From assembly GCF_029227915.1 (NCBI RefSeq), contig NC_079880.1, positions 31,677,501 through 31,741,500 on the forward strand: a stretch of 64,000 nt of DNA. The letters are read 5' to 3'. The translations under genes and the position numbers were made by a program. Origin of the DNA: Hydractinia symbiolongicarpus (taxonomy: Eukaryota > Cnidaria > Hydrozoa > Anthoathecata > Hydractiniidae). The notes beneath the pieces are model-generated. The model did no database searches. It was not told the DNA's origin and saw only the letters and a list, made by a program, of their open reading frames with translations. Shown piece after piece: positions 54,701-64,000 of this stretch. Numbering within the stretch: position 1 is the first letter of the stretch; every line of letters begins with the position of its first letter.

Positions 54701-57700
54701 TACATGCAAAGGTCCCTAAAGGTTGCAATATGCTTTTTACATGCCTAATGAAAGCTTGAAACGTAAATCACGTGGTTCTACGTGGCTGTGCAGGTTACCA
54801 TTGGTGTACTCCTTCAACTCTTAATGGACTATTACGTCATAAGTCGTTTTCCTTGGCACCATGGCTTTAGAACTCTGTCAACTACATGCACAGGCCTCTA
54901 AAAGCCATAATATGGCGTTTTGACGCCTAATAAAGGCCTTGCGGGTAAATCACGTGTTTCCACGCTCTTGCACAGGCTATCATTGGTCTAATCCTTCCAC
55001 TCTCCATGGACTGCGACGTCCTAAGTCGTTTTCCCCAGCGCCATGGCTTTAGAACATCGTCAACTACATGCACAGGCTTCTAAAGGTCGCGTCCTAAGTT
55101 GTTTTCGCCAGCACCATGACTTTAGAACGCCGTCAACTACATGCACAGGCCTCTAAACGTCGTAATATGGCCTCTTGCCGCCTAATCAAAACCTTACACG
55201 TAAATCCCCCAGTTCCACGTGCTAGTGCAGGTTACCATTGGTCTAGTCCTTCCACTCTCAATCGACTACAAGATCATAAGTCGTTTTCCCTAGCACCTTG
55301 GCTTTAGAACTCCGTCAACTACATGCACCGACCTCTAAAGGCCGTAATATGGCCTTTTGCCGCCTAATGAGGGCGATACACGAAAATCACGTGGTTCCAC
55401 GTGTGTGTGCAGGTTTACATTGGTCTACTCCTTCTACTCTTAATGTACAACTACGTGATAAGTCGTTTTCCCTGGCACCATGGCTTTAGAACGCCGTCAA
55501 CTACATGCACAGGCGTCAAAAGGCTGTGATATGGCCTTTTGTGGCCTAGTAAATGCGATACACGAAAATCACGTGGTTCCACATGTGTGTGCAGGTTACC
55601 ATTGGTTTACTCCTTCTACTCTTAATGGACTACTACGTCATAAGTCGTTTTCCCTAGCACAATGGCTTTAGAACTCCGTCAACTACATGCACAGGCCTCT
55701 AAAGGTCGCGATATGGATTTTGCTCCTTAATAAAGGCGATACACGAAAATCACGTGGTTCCACGTGTGTGTGCTGGTTACCATTGGTATACACCTTCAAC
55801 TCTCAATGGACTACTACGTCATAAGTCGTTTTCCTAGGCACCATGGCTTTAGAACTCCGTCATCTACATGCACAGACGTCTAAAAGCCGTAATAAGGCCT
55901 TTTTGCCGCCTAATAAAGGGCTTACGTGTAAATCACGTGTTTCCACGCGCTTGCACAGGTTACCATTTGCCTAGTTCTTCCATCCTACATGGATTTCGAC
56001 GTCTTAAGTCGTTTTCGCCAGAGCCATGGGTTTAGAACTCTGTCAACTACAAGCACAGACCTCTGAAGGTTGTAATATGCCTCTCAGAGGCCTAATAAAG
56101 GCTTAACACGTAAATCACGTGGTTCTACGTGGCTGTGCAGGTTACCATTGGTCTACTCCTTCATCTCTCAATGGACTACTACGTCATAAGTCGTTTTCCT
56201 TAGGACCATGGCTTTAGAACTCTGTCAACTACAAGCACAGACCTCTGAAGTTTGTAATATGCCTCTTAGAGGCCTAATAAAGGCTTAACACGTAAGTCAC
56301 GTGGTTCTACGTGGCTGTGCAGGTTACCATTGGTCTACTCCTTTAACTCTCAATGGACTGCTACGTCATAAGTAGTTTTTCTTCGCACCACGGCTTTAAA
56401 ATTCCGTCATCTACATGCACATGAATCTAGAGACCGTAATATGGCCTTTTGTTGCCTAATAAAGGCTTAGCACGCAAATCACGTGGTTCTTCGTGCATGT
56501 GCAGTTTACCATTGGCCTACTCCTTCAACTCTCAATCGACTACTGCGTCCTAAAACATTTTCTTTGGCACCATGACTTTACAACGCCGTCAACTACATGC
56601 ACAGGCCTCTAAATGCCGTAATATGCCTTATAGAGGCCTAATAAAGGCGATACACGAAAAATCACGTGGTTCCACGAGTGTGTGCAGGTTACCATTTGTC
56701 AACTCCTTCTACTCTTAATGGACTACTACGTGATAAGTCGTTTTCCTTGGCACCATGGCTTTAGAACTCCGTCATCTACATGCACAGACGTCTAAAAGCC
56801 GTAATAAGGCCTTTTTGCCGCCTAATAAAGGGCTTACGTGTAAATCACGTGTTTCCACGCGCTTGCACAGGTTACCATTTGCCTAGTTCTTCCATCCTAC
56901 ATGGACTTCGACGTCTTAAGTCGTTTTCGCCAGAGCCATGGGTTTAGAACTCTGTCAACTACAAGCACAGACCTCTGAAGGTTGTAATATGCCTCTTAGA
57001 GGCCTAATAAAGGCTTAACACGTAAATCACGTGGTTCTACGTGGCTGTGCAGGTTACCATTGGTCTACTCCTTCATCTCTCAATGGACTACTACGTCATA
57101 AGTCGTTTTCCTTAGGACCATGGCTATAGAACTCTGTCAACTACAAGCACAGATCTCTGAAGTTTGTAATATGCCTCTTAGAGGCCTAATAAAGGCTTAA
57201 CACGTAAATCACGTGGTTCTACGTGGCTGTGCAGGTTACCATTGGTCTACTCCTTTAACTCTCAATGGACTGCTACGTCATAAGTAGTTTTTCTTCGCAC
57301 CACGGCTTTAAAATTCCGTCATCTACATGCACATGAATCTAGAGACCGTAATATGGCCTTTTGTTGCCTAATAAAGGCTTAGCACGCAAATCACGTGGTT
57401 CTTCGTGCATGTGCAGTTTACCATTGGCCTACTCCTTCAACTCTCAATCGACTACTGCGTCCTAAGTCATTTTCTTTGGCACAATGACTTTACAACGCCG
57501 TCAACTACATGCACAGGCCTCTAAATGCCGTAATATGCCTTATAGAGGCCTAATAAAGGCGATACACGAAAATCACGTGGTTCCACGAGTGTGTGCAGGT
57601 TACCATTTGTCAACTCCTTCTACTCTTAATGGACTACTACGTGATAAGTCGTTTTCCTTGGCACCATGGCTTTAGAACTCCGTCATCTACATGCACAGAC

Positions 57701-60700
57701 GTCTAAAAGCCGTAATATGGCCTTTTTGCCGCCTAATAAAGGGCTTACGTGTAAATCACGTGTTTCCACGCGCTTGCACAGATTACCATTTGCCTAGTTC
57801 TTCCATCCTACATGGACTTCGACGTCTTAAGTCGTTTTCGCCAGAGCCATGGGTTTAGAACGCCGTCAACTACATTGACATGAATCTAGAGACCGTAATA
57901 TGGCCTTTTGTTGCCTAATAAAGGCTTAGCACGCAAATCACGTGGTTCTACGTGCATGTGCAGGTTACCATTGGTCTACTCCTTCAACTCTCAAAGGACT
58001 ACTGCGTCCTAAGTCATTTTCTTTGGCACCATGGCTTTAACACGCCGTCAACTACATGCACAGGCCTCTAAATGCTGTAATATGTCCTTTTGCCGCCTAA
58101 TAAAGACCTTACACGTAAATCCCCCGGTCCCACGTGCTTGTGCATGTTACCATTGGTCTACTCCTTCCACTCTGAATGGACTACAACGTCCTAGGTCGAT
58201 TTTCCTCGCACCATGGCTTTAGAACGCCGTCAACTACATGCAAAGACCTCTAAAGGCCGCAATATGCCTTATAGAGGCCTAAAAAAAGGCGATACACGAA
58301 AATAACGTGGTTCCACGAGTGTGTGCAGGTTACCATTGGTCAACTCCTTCTACTCTTAATGGACTACTACGTTTTAGGACGATTTCCCTCGCACCATGGC
58401 TTTAGAACGCCGTCAACTACATGCACAGGCCTCTAAAGGTTGTGATATGGGCTTTTGCCGGATAATAAAGGCCTTACGCGTAAATTACATGCTCCCACGT
58501 TCTTGCGCAGGTTACCATTGGTCTAGTCCTTCCATTCTCCATGGACTGCGACGTCCTAGGTTGTTTTCCCCAGCGCCATGGCTTTAGAACATCGTCAACT
58601 ACATGCACAGGTCCTTAAAGGTTGCAATATGCTTTTTACATACCTAATAAAGGCTTAAAACGTAAATCACGTGTTTCCACGCTCTTGCACAGTTTACTAT
58701 TGGTCTAGTCTTTCCACTCTCAATAAACTACTATGTCATAAGTCGTTTTCCTTGGCACCATGGCTTTAGAACTCTGTTAACTACATGCACAGGCCTCTAA
58801 AAGCCGTAATTTGGCCTTTTGTTGGCTAATAAAGGCTTAGCACGTAAATCCCCCGGTTCCACGTGATTGTGCAAGTTACCATTGGTGTAGTCCTTCCATT
58901 CTCAATGTGCTACAAGGTCATAAGTCGTTTTCCCTGGCACCATGGCTTTAGAACGCCGTCAACTACTTGCACAGGCGTCTAAAAGCCGTAATATGGCCTT
59001 TTGCCGCCTAATAAAGGCATTACGCGTATATCACGTGTTTCCACGCGCTTCCACAGGTTACCATTTGTCTAGTTTTTCCATCCTACATGGACTACGACGT
59101 CTTAAGTCGTTTCGTTAGAGCCATGGGTTTAGAACGCCGTCAACTACATGCACATGAATCTAGAGACCGTAATATGGCCTTTTGTTGCCTAATAAAGGCT
59201 TAGCACGTAAATCACGTGGTTCTACGTGCATGTGCAGGTTACCATTGGTCTAGTCCTTCCACTCTCAATGGACTACAAGGTCATAAGTCGTTTTCCCTAG
59301 CACCATGGCTTTACAACTTCGTCAAGTACATGCACAGGCCTCTAAAGGCCGTAACATGGACCTTTGCCGGCTAATAAAGGCATTACGCGTATATCACGTG
59401 TTTCCACGCGCTTCCACAGGTTACCATTTGTCTAGTTTTTCCATCCTACATGGACTACGACGTCTTAAGTCGTTTCGTTAGAGCCATGGGTTTAGAACGC
59501 CGTCAACTACATGCACAGGCCTCTAAATTCCGTAATATAGCCTTTTGTTGCCTAATAAAGGCTTAGCACGTAAATCACGTGGTTCTACGTGCATGTGCAG
59601 GTTACCATTGGTCTAGTCCTTCCACTCTTAATGGACAACTATGTGATAAGTCGTTTTCCCTGGCACAATGGCTTTAGAACGCCGTCAACTACATGCACAG
59701 GCGTCGAAAGGCTGTGATATGGCCTTTTGTGGCCTAGTAAATGCGATACACGAAAATCACGTGGTTCCACATGTGTGTGCAGGTTACCATTGGTCTACTC
59801 CTTCTACTCTTAATGGACTACTACGTCATAAGTCGTTTTCCCTAGCACCATGGCTTTAGAACTCCGTCAACTACATGCACAGGCCTCTAAAGGTCGCGAT
59901 ATGGATTTTGCTCCTTAATAAAGGCGATACACGAAAATCACGTGGTTCCACGTGTGTGTGCTGGTTACCATTGGTATACACCTTTAACTCTCAATGGACT
60001 ACTACGTCATAAGTCGTTTTCCTAGGCACCATGGCTTTAGAACTCTGTCAACTACATGCACAGGCCTCTAAAAGCCGTAATATGGCGTTTTGCCGCCTAA
60101 TAAAGGCCTTTCGTGTAAATCAGGTGTTTCCACGCTCTTGCACAGGTTAGTATTGGTCTAGTCCTTCCACTCTCAACGGACTACTATGTCATAAGTCGTT
60201 TTCCTTGGCACCATGGCTTTAGAACTCTGTCAACTACATGCACAGGCCTTTAAAAGACGTAATATTGCGTTTTGCCGCCTAATAAAGGCCTTACGTGTAA
60301 ATCACGTGTTTCAACGCTCTTGTACAGGTTACCATTGGTCTAGTCCTTCTACTCTCAATGGACTACGACGTCTTAAGTCGTTTTCCCCAGAGGCATGGGT
60401 TTAGAACGCCGTCAACTACATGCACAGGCCTCTCAATGCCGTATTATGGCTTTTGCCGCCTAATACAGGCCTTTCACGTAAATCCCCCGGCTCCACATGC
60501 TTGTGCAGGTTACCATTGGTCTAGTCCTTCCACTCTCAATGGAATACAAGGTCATAAGTCGATTTCCTTAGCACCATGGCTTTAAAACTCCGTCAACTAC
60601 ATGGGCAGGCCTCTAAAGGCCGTAATATGGCCTTTTGCCGCCTATTAAAGGCTTAGCACGAAAATCCCCCGGTTCCACGTGCTTGTGCAAGTTACCATTG

Positions 60701-63700
60701 GTCTAGTCCTTCCACTCTCAATGGACTACAAGGTCATAAGTCGTTTTCCCTAGCACCTTGGCTTTAGAACTCCGTCAACTACATGCACATGCCTCTAAAG
60801 GTCGCGATATGGTCTTTTGCCGGCTAATAAAAGCCTTACGCGTAAATTACGTGCTCCCACGTTCTTGCGCAGGTTACCATTGGTCTAGTCCTTCCACTCT
60901 CCATAGACTGCGACGTCCTAAGTCGTTTTCCCCAGCGCCATGGCTTTAGAACATCGTCAAATACATGCACAGGTCCCTAAAGGTTGCAATATGCTTTTTA
61001 CGTGCCTAATAAAGGCTTAAAACCTAAATCACGTGGTTCTAAGTGGCTGTGCAGGTTACCATTGGTATACTCCTTCAACTCTCAATGGACTACTACGTCA
61101 TAAGTCGTTTTCCTTGGCACCATGGCTTTAGAACTCTGTTAACTACATGCACAGGCCTCTAAAAGCCGTAATTTGGCCTTTTGTTGGCTAATAAAGGCTT
61201 AGCACGTAAATCCCCCGGTTCCACGTGATTGTGCAAGTTACCATTGGTGTAGTCCTTCCATTCTCAATGTGCTACAAGGTCATAAGTCGTTTTCCCTGGC
61301 ACCATGGCTTTAGAACGCCGTCAACTACTTGCACAGGCGTCTAAAAGCCGTAATATGGCCTTTTGCCGTCTAATAAAGGCATTACGCGTATATCACGTGT
61401 TTCCACGCGCTTCCACAGGTTACCATTTGTCTAGTTTTTCCATCCTACATGGACTACGACGTCTTAAGTCGTTTCGTTAGAGCCATGGGTTTAGAACGCC
61501 GTCAACTACATGCACATGAATCTAGAGACCGTAATATGGCCTTTTGTTGCCTAATAAAGGCTTAGCACGTAAATCACGTGGTTCTACGTGCATGTGCAGG
61601 TTACCATTGGTCTAGTCCTTCCACTCTCAATGGACTACAAGGTCATAAGTCGTTTTCGCTAGCACCATGGCTTTACAACTTCGTCAAGTACATGCACAGG
61701 CCTCTAAAGGCCGTAACATGGACCTTTGCCGGCTAATAAAGGCATAACGCGTATATCACGTGTTTCCACGTGCTTCCACAGGTTACCATTTGTCTAGTTT
61801 TTCCATCCTACATGGACTACGACGTCTTAAGTCGTTTCGTTAGAGCCATGGGTTTAGAACTCCGTCATCTACATGCACAGGCTTCTAAAAGCCGTAATAT
61901 GGCCTCTGGCCGCCTAATAAAAACCTTACACGTAAATCCCCCGGTTCCACTTGCTAGTGCAGGTTACCATTGGTCTAGGCCTTCCACTCTCAATGGACTA
62001 CAAGGTCATAAGTCGTTTTCCTTAGCACCATGGCTTTACAACTCCGTCAAGTACATGCACAAGCCTCTAAAGGCCGTAACATGGACCTTTGCCGGCTAAT
62101 AAAGGCCTTACGCGTAAATTACGTGCTCCCACGTTCTTGCGCAGGTTACCATTGGTCTAGTCCTTCCACTCTCAATGGACTACAAGGTCATAAGTCGTTT
62201 TCCTCACAGCCATATGTTTAGAACGCCGTCAACTACATGCACAGGCCTCTAAATGCCGATGGCTTTTGCCCTGTAATAAAGGCCTTACACGTAAATCCCC
62301 CGGTTCCACGTGCTTGTGCAGGTTACCATTGGTCTAGCCCTTCCACTCTCAATGGACTACGACGTCTTAAGTCGTTTTCCCCCAAGCCATGGGTTTAGAA
62401 CGCCGTCAACTACATGCACAGGCATCTAAAGGCCGTAATATGGACTTTTGCCGGCCAATAAAGGCCTTACGCGTAAATTACGTGCTCCCACGTTCTTGCG
62501 CAGGTTACCATTTTTCTAGCCCATCCATCCTACATGGACTACGACGTCTTATGTCGCTTTCTTTGGCACCATCGCTTTACAACGCCGTCAACTACATGCA
62601 CAGGCGTCTAAAGGTTACAATATGCTTCTTACATGCCTAATAAAAGCCTTACGTGTAAATCACGTGTTTCCACGCTCTTGCACAGGTTACCATTCGTCTA
62701 GTCCTTCTACTCTCAATGGACTACGACGTCTTAAGTCTTTTTCCCCAGAGCCATGGCTTTAGAACGCCGTCAACTACATGCACAGGCCTCCAAAGGTTGT
62801 GATATGGCCTTTTGTTGGCTAATAAAGGCTTAGCACGTAAATACCTCGGTTCCACGTGGTTGTGCAAGTTACCATTGGTGTAGTCCTTCCATTCTCAGTG
62901 TACTACAAGGTCATAAGTCGTTTTCCCTGGCACCATGGCTTTAGAACGCCGTAAACTACATGCACAGGCCTCTAAAGGCCGTAATATGGCCTCTTGCCGC
63001 CTAATAAAAACCTTACACGTAAATTACGTGCTCCCACGTTCTTGCGCAGGTTACCATTGGTCTAGTCCCTCCACTCTCAATGGACTACAAGGTCATAAGT
63101 CGTTTTCCCTAGCACCTTGGCTTTAGAACTCCGTCAACTACATGCACAGTCCTCTAGAGGTCGCGATATGGACTTTTGCCACCTAATAAAGGCCTTACGC
63201 GTATATTACGTGCTCCCACGTTCTTGCGCAGGTTACCATTGGTCTAGTCCTTCCACTCTCCATGGACTGCGACGTCCTAAGTCGTTTTCCCCAGCGCCAT
63301 GGCTTTAGAACATCGTCAACTACATGCACAGGTCCCTAAAGGTTGCAATATGCTTTTTACGTGCCTAATAAAGGCTTAAAACGTAAATCACGTGGTTCTA
63401 CGTGGCTGTGCAGGTTACCATCGGTATACTCCTTTAACTCTCAATGGACTACGACGTCTTAAGTCGTTTTCCCCAGAGCCATGGGTTTAGAACGCCGCAA
63501 ACTACATGCACAGGCCTCTAAATGACTTAATATGGCTTTTGCCGCCTAATAAAGGCCTTTCACGTAAATCCTCCGGTTCCACGTGCTTGTGTAGGTTACC
63601 ATTGGTCAACTCCTTCTACTCTTAATTGGCAACTACGTGATAAGTCGTTTTCCCTGGCACCATGGCTTTAGAACGCCGTCAACTACATGCACAGGCCTCT

Positions 63701-64000
63701 AAAGGCCGTAACATGGACTTTTGCGGCTAATAAAGGCCTTACACGTAAATCCCCCGGTTCCACATGCTTGTGCAGGTTACCATTGGTCTAGTCCTTCCAC
63801 TCTCAATGGACTACATGGTCATAAGTCGTTTTCCCTCGCACCATGGCTTTAGCACGCCGTCAACTACATGCACAGGCGTCAAAAGGCTGTGATATGACCT
63901 TTTGTGGCCTAGTAAATGCGATACACGAAAATCACGTGGTTCCACAAGTGTGTGCAGGTTACCATTGGTCTACTCCTTCTACTCTGATTGGACTACTACG
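51770..64000 (+). repeat. Satellite array, ~182-bp monomer (right block, runs off the window)
   Basis: About 67 monomers in register with the sequence before 44412. The block includes 910-bp pentamer copies (from 51770 and 52680), a shortened monomer at about 55025-55116, and several repeated multi-monomer blocks. One is a pair of ~363-bp-spaced copies at 53405 and 53768. Another is a four-monomer block at 58760-59490 repeated at 61122-61850. No inserted element is seen. Confidence 0.97.
55725..57850 (+). repeat. Duplicate of the transposon-bearing satellite block, without the transposon
   Basis: Near-identical to 43205-44412 joined to 51770-52680, sharing private variants such as TGTGCTGGTTACCATTGGTA (55770 and 43242) and ATGGCTATAGAACTC with CAGATCTCTGAAG (57120 and 51950). 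At about 56935-56950 it has the uninterrupted GAGCCATGGGTTTAGAAC, the pre-insertion state of the transposon site. Confidence 0.88.

Noticed and set aside
1-64000. Regular repeats as a CRISPR array
   Set aside because: The whole ~182-bp unit repeats without unique spacers, and the context (introns, Polinton, PLE) is eukaryotic.

Overview
The window looks like metazoan heterochromatin, probably from a cnidarian or similar marine invertebrate. That assignment is an inference: the Polinton genes and the DNA-transposon gene resemble families I remember best from corals, anemones and hydrozoans. I see no ordinary host gene. The sequence is a satellite array with three mobile elements in it, one nested inside another.

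Layout. (1) 1-2108: a tandem satellite with a monomer of about 182 bp, diverged. (2) 2109-19247: a decayed Polinton/Maverick element with 74-bp terminal inverted repeats. On the + strand it carries a broken protein-primed family-B DNA polymerase, a broken HNH endonuclease and five small genes. A minus-strand block follows: truncated integrase, small coiled-coil/TM protein and major capsid protein. The rest is mixed-strand accessory genes, including two zinc-finger genes. I found no packaging ATPase and no protease. (3) 14412-19175, inside the Polinton next to its right terminal repeat: an endonuclease-less Penelope-like element (PLE), flanked by 333-bp inverted repeats, with an intact reverse-transcriptase ORF and an N-terminal ORF broken by a 236-bp tandem duplication. 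(4) 19248-44412: satellite with several layers of higher-order repeat, including about 2.8 copies of a 2.54-kb 14-mer and a 910-bp pentamer. (5) 44413-51769: a 7.36-kb DNA transposon with 27-bp perfect terminal inverted repeats. It holds one minus-strand gene that I can join into ten GT-AG exons, with every splice phase agreeing and no internal stop (1264 codons plus stop). The protein has a plausible D-D-E triad with a Cys cluster between the second D and the E. (6) 51770-64000: the satellite continues.

History read from the sequence. The Polinton entered the satellite and decayed, and a PLE landed beside its right end. The DNA transposon entered a 910-bp higher-order repeat much later. A near-identical satellite block at 55.7-57.85 kb keeps the uninterrupted version of that site and shows a 2-bp GG target duplication. 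The transposon gene is the only large gene here that looks undamaged and potentially active. Each satellite monomer can carry a 63-codon ORF overlapping the next by 10 nt; I regard these as probably non-coding but worth a formal test.
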